64,000 nt of DNA from Lentzea aerocolonigenes (GTDB lineage: Bacteria; Actinomycetota; Actinomycetes; Mycobacteriales; Pseudonocardiaceae): NCBI RefSeq assembly GCF_000974445.1, contig NZ_BBOJ01000005.1:62001-126000 (forward strand), read 5' to 3'. Positions 41,778-49,873 of this stretch are shown piece by piece (positions within the stretch are counted from its first letter, which is position 1; each line of letters begins with the position of its first letter). The notes under the pieces were generated by a model, which did no database searches, had not been told where the DNA came from, and was given only the letters and a program-made list of their open reading frames with translations. The translations under genes and the position numbers were made by a program.

Positions 41778-42182
41778 CTCGACCCACTGCGAACGCCATT
41801 CGGGCGCGTCGAACTTCTGCGAGTAGTACCGGGTGTCGCGCAGGATCCGCCCGTCGACGTCGAGCTCCCACACGACGATGACGTGCCAGATCTCGTCGCC
41901 GTAGTCGTTGATGCCCTCGACGACCCAGAACCGGCCGGAGCCCACCACCCGCCTGAGCGTGATGGCCGGCGGTTTCGGGAAGCTGCTCTGCATGGCGAGC
42001 ATGTTGTCCCGCCCCCGGACGCGTTCGCCGGACTGCGGCATCTCCATCACGTAGTCAGGTGACCGCAGCTCGTACTCGGACTGCGCGTCGAGCTGACCGA
42101 ACAGGAGCTCGACGCCCTCGCGCATCGCGGCGGCGTCGTCGGTCTGAGCAGCGCGGCGGAACAGCTCCAGGGCTCGGTTCAT
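41769..42182 (-). CDS. NTF2/SnoaL-like protein
   Basis: 137 residues with an NTF2-like cone fold: an N-terminal helix LFRRAAQTDDAAAMREGVEL, YELRSPDYVMEMPQSGERVR, then strands such as FWVVEGINDYGDEIWHVIVV and a final RDTRYYSQKFDAP. Such proteins are small-molecule isomerases, lyases or ligand binders. No catalytic residues can be assigned. It stands alone between the DUF6766 and tuf3 genes. Confidence 0.8.
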   Translation of the reverse strand: MNRALELFRRAAQTDDAAAMREGVELLFGQLDAQSEYELRSPDYVMEMPQSGERVRGRDNMLAMQSSFPKPPAITLRRVVGSGRFWVVEGINDYGDEIWHVIVVWELDVDGRILRDTRYYSQKFDAPEWRSQWVELA

Positions 42183-42249
42183 CCCCGGAGTCTGCTCCGC
42201 CGCGCCTCTTCAGGCAGCGCGACCACCTTCTCGGGCCGTCAACCGCCGC

Positions 42250-43431
42250 CTAGGCGAGGATCTCGCCGACCGTGCCGGCACCCACGGTCTTGCCGCCCTC
42301 GCGAATCGCGAAGCCCAGCCCGGTGTCCATCGCCACCGCCTTGCCCAGCTCCACCGTGACCTCGACGGTGTCACCTGGCAGGGCCAGCGTCCTGTCGAGC
42401 TCCACCACGCCGACGACGTCGCCGGTGCGGAAGTGGAACTGCGGGCGGTAGTTCGACGTGATACCGGTGTGCCGGCCGCCCTCCGCGTGGGACAGCAGGT
42501 ACACCGACGCGCGGAACCGGGTGTGCGGCGCCACGCTGCCCGGCAGGGCCAGGACCTGGCCGCGCCGGACCTCGCCGCGCTTCACGCCCCGCAGCAGCAC
42601 CGCGGCGTTGTCTCCCGCCTGGGCCTGCCGCATGGGCTTGCCGAACGTCTCGATGCCCGTGGCGACACTCGACACGGCCGCGCCGAGACCGAGCACCTCG
42701 ACCGCGTCGCCGACGCCGAGCACGCCGCGTTCCACCGCACCGGTCACGACCGTGCCGCGACCGGTGATGGTCAGGACGTTCTCGATCGGCATCAGGAACG
42801 GTCCGGTGACGTCCCGCTCCGGCACCGGGATGTGCTCGTCCACGGCCTCCAGCAACGAGACCACGGACTTCACCCACACCGGGTCGCCCTGCAACGCGCG
42901 CAGGCCGGACACCCGCACGACCGGTGTGGCATCGCCGTCGAAGCCGTACTGGGAGAGCAGGTCGCGGATCTCCAGCTCCACCAGGTCGAGCAGCTCCGGG
43001 TCGCTCACCGCGTCGGCCTTGTTCAGCGCCACCACCACGTGCGGCACGCCCACCCGATGCGCCAGCACGACGTGCTCACGCGTTTGCGGCATCGTGCCGT
43101 CCTCCGCGGACACCACGAGGATCGCGCCGTCCAGCTGCGCCGCACCCGTGATCATGTTCTTCACGTAGTCGGCGTGGCCGGGCATGTCGACGTGCGCGTA
43201 GTGACGCGTCGGCGTCTCGTACTCGACGTGCGCGATGTTGATCGTGATGCCGCGGGCCAGCTCCTCCGGCGCGCGGTCGATGCGGTCGAACGCCGTGAAG
43301 GTCGTGCCCGAAGGGTCCATTTCGGACAGAACCTTGGTGATGGCCGCGGTGAGGGTCGTCTTCCCGTGGTCGACGTGGCCCATGGTGCCGATGTTGAGGT
43401 GCGGCTTGGCGCGCACGAACTCCTGCTTCAT
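42250..43431 (-). CDS. tuf3: Divergent elongation factor Tu (EF-Tu3 type)
   Basis: 393 residues. GTPase motifs [19 protein letters not shown] and NKAD are intact; domains 2 and 3 are present ([33 protein letters not shown]). [31 protein letters not shown] and [13 protein letters not shown] match streptomycete EF-Tu3 rather than the main EF-Tu. It is not in an rpsL-rpsG-fusA operon. At 120-126 it reads HVVLAHR where E. coli EF-Tu has HILLGRQ: Leu120 becomes Val and Gln124 becomes Arg, both at the kirromycin-contact face. It is probably a stress or antibiotic-tolerance paralogue (inference). A 318-bp structured upstream region precedes it. Confidence 0.92.
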   Translation of the reverse strand: MKQEFVRAKPHLNIGTMGHVDHGKTTLTAAITKVLSEMDPSGTTFTAFDRIDRAPEELARGITINIAHVEYETPTRHYAHVDMPGHADYVKNMITGAAQLDGAILVVSAEDGTMPQTREHVVLAHRVGVPHVVVALNKADAVSDPELLDLVELEIRDLLSQYGFDGDATPVVRVSGLRALQGDPVWVKSVVSLLEAVDEHIPVPERDVTGPFLMPIENVLTITGRGTVVTGAVERGVLGVGDAVEVLGLGAAVSSVATGIETFGKPMRQAQAGDNAAVLLRGVKRGEVRRGQVLALPGSVAPHTRFRASVYLLSHAEGGRHTGITSNYRPQFHFRTGDVVGVVELDRTLALPGDTVEVTVELGKAVAMDTGLGFAIREGGKTVGAGTVGEILA

Positions 43432-43486
43432 TTCCTTCGTCCTCGTGGCTGGCGGAGTTCAGAACCTGTGGACCGCTACAACCCTC

Positions 43487-43516
43487 CTCCAGTGGTCCTG
43501 AAGGAGCGGACTGGAG
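43487..43516 (-). promoter_or_regulatory. Leader hairpin upstream of tuf3
   Basis: CTCCAGT (43487-43493) pairs with ACTGGAG (43510-43516), a 7-bp stem 55 bases upstream of the tuf3 start. Together with a 30-codon frame at 43522-43614 it suggests a structured leader. The pairing is short and could be incidental. Confidence 0.4.
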
Positions 43517-43521
43517 AAGGG

Positions 43522-43614
43522 TCAGAGTCGGGCGCCGGCCAGCTGTGCCGAGGCAACGGCGAGCGCGCCCGCAGGAACACCTGCGAACGTGTTGTGCTCA
43601 GCCGTCAGGAACAT
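43522..43614 (-). CDS. Possible 30-residue leader peptide upstream of tuf3
   Basis: ATG 43614 to TGA 43522 encodes MFLTAEHNTFAGVPAGALAV followed by ASAQLAGARL. It has actinomycete codon bias and ends just before the leader hairpin, but no clear ribosome site is seen. It could be a regulatory leader, a small gene, or chance. The rest of 43432-43680 shows nothing else supportable. Confidence 0.3.
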   Translation of the reverse strand: MFLTAEHNTFAGVPAGALAVASAQLAGARL

Positions 43615-43680
43615 GCCGATGATCGTGACAGGGGCCTAGTCCGCTGTCACCTGTATTTCCGCGAGTTCGCGTCGGTCATC

Positions 43681-43746
43681 CGGTCAACCGCTCGCGCCGA
43701 ATTCGGCGAAGCCCAATTCGGCGCGAGCGATTCGGCCGGATGACCG
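43681..43746. terminator. Large hairpin after the LysR gene
   Basis: CGCTCGCGCCGAATT (43689-43703) and AATTCGGCGCGAGCG (43715-43729) form a perfect 15-bp stem with an 11-nt loop; CGGTCA (43681-43686) and TGACCG (43741-43746) add outer pairing. It begins just past the LysR stop (43750, minus strand) and should separate it from tuf3. Confidence 0.8.
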
Positions 43747-43749
43747 ACT

Positions 43750-44643
43750 TCAAGGCGAACTCGCCGCCGTCTCCGGAGGAGCGGCCATCGAACACAGCCG
43801 GATCAGCGCTCGCGCGGCGGGGCTGTGCGGGCCTTCCGTGCGCCACGCGAAGGCGAGCCGGCCGCGCGGTGACGGGTCGGTGATCCGCACGGCGTGCAGG
43901 CCTTCGGTCATCGACGACGCCAGGATCGCCGGTCCGAGCCCGCGTTGCGCCAGCGTGATCACCATCGCTGGTGCGGACGCCTCGAACGCGATGCGCGGGC
44001 GGCGGGCACCACAGGCCTCTTCCAACGCGCCGCGCAACCCGGTGCCCGGCGGCAGGCTGATCAGCCCGCGCTCCAGCAGCTCGTCCAGCGGAACGGATTC
44101 CCTTCCGTGCCAAGGATCACCGGGAGCGACCGCGGCCACGAGCGGTTCGTCGGCCAGGACCCGCACCGACAGTCCCGTCGGCGCATCACCGGCGTACCCG
44201 ATCAGGGCGAAGTCCAGCGAACCGTCCACAAGGGACGAGATCAGCGCATCGGAGTTGGCCTCCGCCAACGTGATCTCCACGCCGGGGTGCAGCGCGTGGA
44301 ACGACGACAGCAGCTCCGGCAGGTCCATGATCCCGCACGACACGACCATCCCGACCCGCACGACACCGCGCACCAGCCCGGCCATCTCCTCGACCGTCCG
44401 CTTCGCCGACTCCACCGACCGCAACGCGGCTCGCGCCAGCGGCAGCACCGCGGCGCCGACCTCGGTGACCGTGACGGTGCGTCCCGACCGGTCCAGCAGG
44501 TCGTGGCCCAGCTCCCGTTCCAGCCGCCGGATCTGCGCGCTGACACCGGGCTGCGCGACGTGCACCCGTTCGGCCGCGCGCGTGAACGAGGCTTCCTCGA
44601 CGACCGCGACGAAGTACTCCAGCTGCCGAAGCTCCATAACCAT
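43750..44643 (-). CDS. LysR-family transcriptional regulator
   Basis: About 297 residues; ATG 44643 or 44637 are likely starts (MELRQLEYFVAVVEEASFTR). N-terminal winged HTH (RAAERVHVAQPGVSAQIRRL) and a LysR substrate-binding domain (RVGMVVSCGIMDLPELLSSF; DFALIGYAGD). Divergent from the FAD-oxidase gene across 64 bases, which is the standard layout for a LysR protein controlling its neighbour. The effector is unknown. Confidence 0.92.
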   Translation of the reverse strand: MVMELRQLEYFVAVVEEASFTRAAERVHVAQPGVSAQIRRLERELGHDLLDRSGRTVTVTEVGAAVLPLARAALRSVESAKRTVEEMAGLVRGVVRVGMVVSCGIMDLPELLSSFHALHPGVEITLAEANSDALISSLVDGSLDFALIGYAGDAPTGLSVRVLADEPLVAAVAPGDPWHGRESVPLDELLERGLISLPPGTGLRGALEEACGARRPRIAFEASAPAMVITLAQRGLGPAILASSMTEGLHAVRITDPSPRGRLAFAWRTEGPHSPAARALIRLCSMAAPPETAASSP

Positions 44644-44707
44644 CAATTATAGGGGCGAGCACAACTAGATCTTGGACATATAGCCACAGCTCAACCACGC
44701 TGAAGAC

Positions 44708-45697
44708 ATGCAGATCTTCCATCCCGGCGACATCGGTTACGACGACGAACGCAGCGGCTTCCAGACCGGGCTCCGGCACGAGCCGCAGGTGGTCTTCGCC
44801 GTGGAGAACGCCGACGACGTGCGGAAAGCCGTCGACCACGCCGAGACCCACGGCCTCGAGTACGCGATCCAGACCACCGGCCACGGCCTGACCGCGCCGA
44901 CCACCGGCGTCCTCATCTCGACCAGGCGCATGAACGGCGTCGAGGTCGACCCGGCCACGAGAATCGCGCGGGCGGAAGCGGGCGCGGTCTGGCAGCAGGT
45001 GATCGAGAAAGCCGCACCGCACGGGCTCGTCCCGCTCAGCGGCGACGCGAGCGACGTCGGTGTCGTCGGCTACACGCTCGGCGGCGGGTTCAGCGTGCTG
45101 GCGCGTGAGTTCGGGTTCGCGAGCGACCGCGTCCGCGCGACGGAGAAGGTCGGCGAGGTCGTCATCGCGCTGGAGTTCGAGCTCGTCGAGGCGGGCGACG
45201 TCCACGCGGGCGAGATGTTCTTCGACGTTCAGCACGCGGAAACCGTGTTCGACGCGTTCCACGCGTGGGACCTGCCGGATCACGTCACGCCCACGCTCAC
45301 GACCCTCGGCGAGGTGGTGCGGGTGACGTTCGCGAGCACGAGGCCGTTCGACGTCGAGCACCTCCGCGTCGCACCGAGGCTGACCGACGAGTTCGGCCTC
45401 AGGCCGTTCGCGCAGGCCGCGGGCAAACCACTGCCGCCGCACGCCTACCAGGGCGACAACGTGCTGCTCGGCGACCTGCCGCTGGACGCTCTGCACCGCC
45501 TGCGCGAGAAAGCCGCTGGCGCCTCGATGTTCCTCGGCGTGCTCCCGCTCGGCGGAGCTTTGAACACCGGCGCCACCCATCTGATCAAGCTGCTCGCGCC
45601 TCGGCTCGGGGTGGAGGAGCAGCTGGAAGAGGTGTTCGACGAGGTGCGGCCGTTCGTGGTCGGACGGTCGCGGAATTTCCGTTACGCCGTAGGCTGA
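44708..45697 (+). CDS. FAD-binding oxidase (BBE-like), with an internal deletion
   Basis: 329 residues; family members are normally about 450. The FAD_binding_4 part is recognisable: AIQTTGHGLTAPTTGVLIST with the His that can bind FAD covalently, RAEAGAVWQQVIEKAAPHGL, LSGDASDVGVVGYTLGGGFS. After FGFASDRVRA the usual ~35 residues containing LFWALRGGGGNFG are absent and the frame resumes at VVIALEFEL. The frame is open throughout, so this is a clean deletion, and the enzyme may be impaired. It is probably controlled by the divergent LysR. Confidence 0.82.
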   Translation: MQIFHPGDIGYDDERSGFQTGLRHEPQVVFAVENADDVRKAVDHAETHGLEYAIQTTGHGLTAPTTGVLISTRRMNGVEVDPATRIARAEAGAVWQQVIEKAAPHGLVPLSGDASDVGVVGYTLGGGFSVLAREFGFASDRVRATEKVGEVVIALEFELVEAGDVHAGEMFFDVQHAETVFDAFHAWDLPDHVTPTLTTLGEVVRVTFASTRPFDVEHLRVAPRLTDEFGLRPFAQAAGKPLPPHAYQGDNVLLGDLPLDALHRLREKAAGASMFLGVLPLGGALNTGATHLIKLLAPRLGVEEQLEEVFDEVRPFVVGRSRNFRYAVG

Positions 45698-45702
45698 GGA
45701 AC

Positions 45703-46323
45703 ATGACCCGAGTGGTTCTCGTGGAGGACCATGACATGGTCGCGGAGGCGATCGGTCTGGCGCTCGAACGCGCCGGGATCGAGGTGATCGCCCGCGCGTC
45801 CACCGTCGCGGCCGCGCTCGCGGAGACCCGCCGCGGCGTGCCCGACGTGATCCTCCTCGACCGCAGGCTCCCCGACGGTGACGGCACGGCGCTGATTCGA
45901 GAGTTCGTCAGAGGCGGCGCCAAGGTGCTGGTCCTGACCGGTGAGGCGACCGCGTCGGTGGCCGCCCGTGTCGCCGAGGCCGGTGGTGCGGGGCTCATGC
46001 TCAAGTCGGCGCGGCTGGACGACCTCGTCGAGGCGGTCCGCAGGGTGGCGGACGGCGAGGTGGTGTTCGACCGGAGGCTCCTCGCGGGCGTGCTGGACCG
46101 GCTCACGGGCAGGGTCAAGGTCGCCGGAGCCACCCTGACCGCGCGGGAGCAGGAGACGTTGCTGCTGCTCGCGGAGGGTGTGGGCACCGACCAGATCTCC
46201 AGCAGGCTCGGCGTCGCCCGCAACACCGCGCGCAACCACGTGCAGCGCGTCCTCGACAAGCTCGGTGCCAGTTCGAAGCTGGAGGCCGTGTCGATCGCCC
46301 GGCGCGAGGGCCTGCTCGACTGA
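45703..46323 (+). CDS. NarL/LuxR-type response regulator
   Basis: 206 residues from ATG 45703. Receiver domain with acidic pocket VEDHD, phosphoacceptor Asp in ILLDRRLPDGDG and Lys in LMLKSAR. The LuxR HTH LTAREQETLLLLAEGVGTDQ, followed by a helix in RNTARNHVQRVLDKL, is at the C-terminus. It heads a signalling island (HATPase, histidine kinase, receiver, STAS), all on the plus strand. Confidence 0.92.
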   Translation: MTRVVLVEDHDMVAEAIGLALERAGIEVIARASTVAAALAETRRGVPDVILLDRRLPDGDGTALIREFVRGGAKVLVLTGEATASVAARVAEAGGAGLMLKSARLDDLVEAVRRVADGEVVFDRRLLAGVLDRLTGRVKVAGATLTAREQETLLLLAEGVGTDQISSRLGVARNTARNHVQRVLDKLGASSKLEAVSIARREGLLD

Positions 46324-46393
46324 TGCAACCGCACCAGTTGATCTGGTTCGGCTGCGTCTGCCCGCACGGCCGCCGCTGGTGCATCGTGCTTCG

Positions 46394-46765
46394 GTGGCCA
46401 CCAGTTCGCTCACGGACGCCGTGTTCTCACTGCCTGAGGACGATCGGCGTGGCGGCGTGGCGCTCGCTCGGGACTTCGCCCGCCGCGCCGCCGTGAGCTG
46501 CGGTTACCTCGGCAGCCACGACGACGTCGTGCTGGTCGTCAACGAGCTCGCGACGAACGCCGTCTGCCACGGTGGCGGCCGCCCGGTCGTGCGGATCACC
46601 GGCGACAGCGACCAGGTGCTCGTCGAGGTCGCCGACGCCGCGGCCTCCCACCCGCAGCTGCGCGCCGACGGCTGGGGACTCCAGCTCGTCGCCCGGCTGG
46701 CCGAGAGCTGGGGCGTCACGGTCAGCGCTGGTCAGAAGGTCGTCTGGTGTGAGCTGACGGCGTAG
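46394..46765 (+). CDS. HATPase-type anti-sigma/regulatory ATP-binding protein
   Basis: About 123 residues from GTG 46394 (GTG 46379 also possible; no good ribosome site for either). The single GHKL ATPase domain has an N-box VLVVNELATNAVCHGG and a G-box GWGLQLVARLAESWGV. Such RsbW/SpoIIAB-like proteins bind anti-anti-sigma or sigma factors; a STAS protein that could be its partner is encoded at 48273-48656. Confidence 0.82.
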   Translation: MATSSLTDAVFSLPEDDRRGGVALARDFARRAAVSCGYLGSHDDVVLVVNELATNAVCHGGGRPVVRITGDSDQVLVEVADAAASHPQLRADGWGLQLVARLAESWGVTVSAGQKVVWCELTA

Positions 46766-46781
46766 CCACCATGATGAGGCC

Positions 46782-47807
46782 GTGCAACCGGACGACTGGC
46801 GGGAAAGCGATCTCTTCCGGTTGCTCGTGCTGGGCGTGCGCGACTACGGGATCTTCATGCTCGACCCCGGCGGGCACGTCGTGAGCTGGAACGCGGGCGC
46901 CGAGCGCATCAAGGGCTACACGGCCGAGGACATCATCGGACGGCACTTCTCGACGTTCTACCCGCCGGAGGACGTCCGGTCCGGCAAGCCCGAGTGGGAG
47001 CTGCGGGTCGCGAGGGCCGAGGGTGCTCTGGAGGACGAGGGCTGGCGGGTCCGCAAGGACGGCACCCGGTTCTGGGCCAACGTGATCATCACCGCCCTCT
47101 ACGACGACACCGGTGAGCTGCGCGGGTTCGGCAAGGTCACGCGGGACATGACCGAACGGCGGCGCGCCGAGCAACAGCTCACCGACCGGCGCCGGCTGCT
47201 CGCGCACCTCGTCGAAGCGCAGGAGCGGGAACGGCAGCGCATCGCGTGGGACGTGCACGACGACACGATCCAGGCCATGGTCGCCGTCGACATGCGCCTG
47301 CAGCTGCTCGCCCGCAGGCTGCCCGACGAGCACCGCGAGACGATCGAGCAGCTCGACGGCGCGGTGCGGTCGGCGATCAGCAGGCTGCGCAACCTCGTGT
47401 TCCGCGTGCGCCCGCCCGGCATCGAGCGGCGGGGCCTGCGCGACTCGCTGGCGACCTATCTCGCCGACACCGCCATGGTCGGGGAGATCCGCAACGAGCT
47501 CGAACGCGATCCGGGTGACGACGCGGCCATCACGATCTTCCGCATCTGCCAGGAGGCGCTCACCAACGTCCGCAAGCACGCGCGCGCCTCCTCCGTCGCG
47601 ATCACACTGTCCACTGTGGATCGCGGGTTCCTGGTCCGGGTGGTCGACGACGGTGTCGGACTGCCCGACCTCGACCCGGACGCGGGTCACTTCGGCCTGA
47701 TCGAGATGCGGGAACGGGCGGAGGCCTCCGGAGGGTGGTGCACCGTGACCGCGCAGGAAGGCGGGGGCACCGTCGTCGAGTTCTGGCTGCCGGACGTGCG
47801 GCCGTGA
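46782..47807 (+). CDS. Soluble PAS-domain histidine kinase (HisKA_3)
   Basis: 341 residues from GTG 46782. PAS domain at about 15-130 (FMLDPGGHVVSWNAGAERIK, GFGKVTRDMTERRRAEQQ), a DHp helix of the HisKA_3 type with the phospho-His in ERQRIAWDVHDDTIQAM, and a GHKL ATPase (ICQEALTNVRKHARAS; VVDDGVGLPD; GHFGLIEMRERAEASGG). No membrane spans, so it senses a cytoplasmic cue through PAS. Its stop overlaps the next receiver gene by 4 bp, giving a coupled pair. Confidence 0.92.
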   Translation: MQPDDWRESDLFRLLVLGVRDYGIFMLDPGGHVVSWNAGAERIKGYTAEDIIGRHFSTFYPPEDVRSGKPEWELRVARAEGALEDEGWRVRKDGTRFWANVIITALYDDTGELRGFGKVTRDMTERRRAEQQLTDRRRLLAHLVEAQERERQRIAWDVHDDTIQAMVAVDMRLQLLARRLPDEHRETIEQLDGAVRSAISRLRNLVFRVRPPGIERRGLRDSLATYLADTAMVGEIRNELERDPGDDAAITIFRICQEALTNVRKHARASSVAITLSTVDRGFLVRVVDDGVGLPDLDPDAGHFGLIEMRERAEASGGWCTVTAQEGGGTVVEFWLPDVRP

Positions 47808-48199
47808 TCGTCCGTGTGCTGGTCGCCGACGACGATCCCCTGATCAGGGACGTCCTGCGCGATGTGCTCGACGAGGAACCGGACCTGGAGGTCGTGGCCG
47901 TCGCCGCGGACGCCCGCGAGGCGGTCGAGTTGGCGCAACGGCACGCGCCGACCGTGGTCGTGCTCGACGTCCGCATGCCGCACGGCGGTGGCTCGCACGC
48001 GGCGACCGAGATCCTGCAACGCGCGCCCAGCACGCGGATTCTGGCGTTCTCCGCCTACACCGACCCCGGCGCGGTCGACGAGATGCGCCGCGCGGGCGTC
48101 ACGGACTACCTCGAGAAGGGGGTCCGCAACACCGAGCTGGTCGCAGCCGTCCGGCGGTTGGGCGAACGACAGGTTGTGGTGTGGAAGCAACAGCCGTAA
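47804..48199 (+). CDS. Receiver-only response regulator
   Basis: 131 residues from GTG 47804 (GTGA overlap with the kinase). Receiver residues: VADDDPLIRD, Asp in VVLDVRMPHGGG, Thr/Ser-like switch in ILAFSAYTD and Lys in YLEKGVR. After the receiver only ~15 residues remain (GERQVVVWKQQP), so there is no DNA-binding output. It may relay phosphate or act by protein contact, for example on the neighbouring HATPase/STAS pair. Confidence 0.88.
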   Translation: MIVRVLVADDDPLIRDVLRDVLDEEPDLEVVAVAADAREAVELAQRHAPTVVVLDVRMPHGGGSHAATEILQRAPSTRILAFSAYTDPGAVDEMRRAGVTDYLEKGVRNTELVAAVRRLGERQVVVWKQQP

Positions 48200-48272
48200 C
48201 GTCGAAGGCTCAACCGGGTTCAGCAGTGTGCTCGGACCGGTTTCTATGTGCTTCGGCCACCGGGGAGTGCTG

Positions 48273-48656
48273 GTGAACGAAGATCTGTTCAGGGAATCTC
48301 CGCTGATCACGGTGCGTGCCACTGACGTCGCAGGAGTGGTGGTCGTCGAGGTCGAAGGCGAGATCGACGTGGACACCGCGGATGTCGTGCTGGACGCGTT
48401 GCGACTCGGATTCTCTTCGGAAGGCCCCGCCCTCGTGGCGGATCTCACGCACGTCAGTTTCTTCGGCTCGACCGGCATCTCCACGTTGATCACGGCCCAC
48501 GAGCTCGCGGACCAGCACTGCAAGGACTTCCACGTCGTGGCACCGCATCGCGCGGTGAAGAGGCCGTTGCAGGTAACGGGAGTGGCGGACGTGCTGGTGC
48601 TGCACGACTCGGTGGACGAGGCGTTGTCAGCGCTGAAGCCGGTGCTCAGCGAGTGA
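48273..48656 (+). CDS. STAS-domain anti-anti-sigma factor
   Basis: 127 residues from GTG 48273 (GGGGAG upstream). STAS fold: VVVVEVEGEIDVDTADVVLD, then DLTHVSFFGSTGISTLITAH, where the Ser in GSTGI is the usual phosphorylation site, and LQVTGVADVLVLHDSVDEAL. It would be switched by a GHKL kinase such as the protein at 46394. No sigma factor gene is adjacent, so the final target is elsewhere. Confidence 0.88.
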   Translation: MNEDLFRESPLITVRATDVAGVVVVEVEGEIDVDTADVVLDALRLGFSSEGPALVADLTHVSFFGSTGISTLITAHELADQHCKDFHVVAPHRAVKRPLQVTGVADVLVLHDSVDEALSALKPVLSE

Positions 48657-48675
48657 GCACCGGCTCGCACGGGTG

Positions 48676-49821
48676 TCAGCCGGCCAGTTCCACCAGCTTC
48701 GGCACGACCTCGCCGGGGTGAGGCATCGCGGCGATCTCTGCCGCGATGGCGGCGTTCGCGGCGCGAACATCGTTGTTCCGCAACAGTTTCTGAGCTGTTT
48801 CGTGCACCGCCTCCGCCGTGAACCGCTCTCCGGCGAGCTGTGCGCCGAGGCCCGCGTCCGCGACGAGGGCGGCGTTGCGGAACTGGTCTGCGCCCTGGGG
48901 CAGTACCAGCTGAGGTACGCCGTGCGTCATCGCGGTCACCGTCGTGCCGGACCCTCCGTGGTGCGCGACGAGATCCGCGTGCGCGAGCAGATCCGCCTGG
49001 GGCACCCACCCGAGCACGTGCACGTTGCCCGGCACGTCGGTCAGCGCGGACGGCTCGACCAGCGGTCCGCTCGCGACCAGCACCTCGGCGTCCAGCCCGG
49101 CCAGTCCGGCGATCGCGGTGCGCAGGAGGTCCGGGTTCGCGAACGCGGTGCCGAAGGTCAGGTACACCAGGGGCTTCTCGTGCGCGATCACCCAGCCGGG
49201 CAATTCACCGGGCTCGGCGAACGGGGTCGGCCGCAGTGGAATTCGGTCCACATCGGATAGTTGGGTCAGGTCCTGCAAAGACGGCGGGAAGACGTCGACA
49301 TAGGGTGATCCGAGTCCGTAATGCTGCCCATTCGGCAGGGTGATGCCGAGTTCTGCGACGTACTCAAGCAACAGATCGCGCATCGCCTCCGGGAACGTGT
49401 CCGCGTCCATCTTGCCGAAACCGTGGGCCACGGCCGGAATGCCGGCGCGGATGGCCGCGAGCCCGGCGCCGGGGTTGGCGATCTCGAAGACGACCAGGTC
49501 CGGCTTGTCCCGCTCCAGCACCGGCTCTAGGCTGGTCAGGAAGGCCCTGGGCAGCACAGATCCGAAGGCCTGGACGGCGGTCTGCCGCAGCATCTCCCGT
49601 CGGAACTCGGGCGTGCCGTGCAATTCGTTGGCCTGGCGGAATGCGTCCCCGATGCTGATGCCCGCGCCGACCGCGGTGAAACCCAGCTTTTCCGCGGTCG
49701 GGTGAAAACCGGGGTCGACGGCGTAGAGGACGTCGTGTCCCTGCCGCCGGGCGGCGATCGCGAGCGGGAGCAACGGATAAACGTGTCCGTGCGAGCCTAA
49801 GCTCGAGAAGAGAATGCGCAC
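48676..49821 (-). CDS. GT-B glycosyltransferase (MGT/GT1 family) 1
   Basis: 381 residues. The N-terminal acceptor domain begins MRILFSSLGSHGHVYPLLPL; the C-terminal nucleotide-sugar domain has VHVLGWVPQADLLAHADLVA and the motif HHGGSGTTVTAMTHGVPQLV. It is like natural-product or antibiotic-glycosylating enzymes (macrolide GTs). No aglycone pathway is nearby, so it may modify or detoxify a xenobiotic. A second GT gene lies 53 bases upstream on the same strand; the two are probably an operon. Confidence 0.88.
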   Translation of the reverse strand: MRILFSSLGSHGHVYPLLPLAIAARRQGHDVLYAVDPGFHPTAEKLGFTAVGAGISIGDAFRQANELHGTPEFRREMLRQTAVQAFGSVLPRAFLTSLEPVLERDKPDLVVFEIANPGAGLAAIRAGIPAVAHGFGKMDADTFPEAMRDLLLEYVAELGITLPNGQHYGLGSPYVDVFPPSLQDLTQLSDVDRIPLRPTPFAEPGELPGWVIAHEKPLVYLTFGTAFANPDLLRTAIAGLAGLDAEVLVASGPLVEPSALTDVPGNVHVLGWVPQADLLAHADLVAHHGGSGTTVTAMTHGVPQLVLPQGADQFRNAALVADAGLGAQLAGERFTAEAVHETAQKLLRNNDVRAANAAIAAEIAAMPHPGEVVPKLVELAG

Positions 49822-49873
49822 ACGATCACATTAGGTGCTGCGGTGCCGGTGTGCCGGTTTCGCTCTCGTGAAT

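Noticed and set aside
48660-48683. Terminator between STAS and glycosyltransferase genes
   Set aside because: A 6-bp CCGGCT/AGCCGG pair exists, but the right arm lies in the glycosyltransferase coding sequence and the stem is weak.
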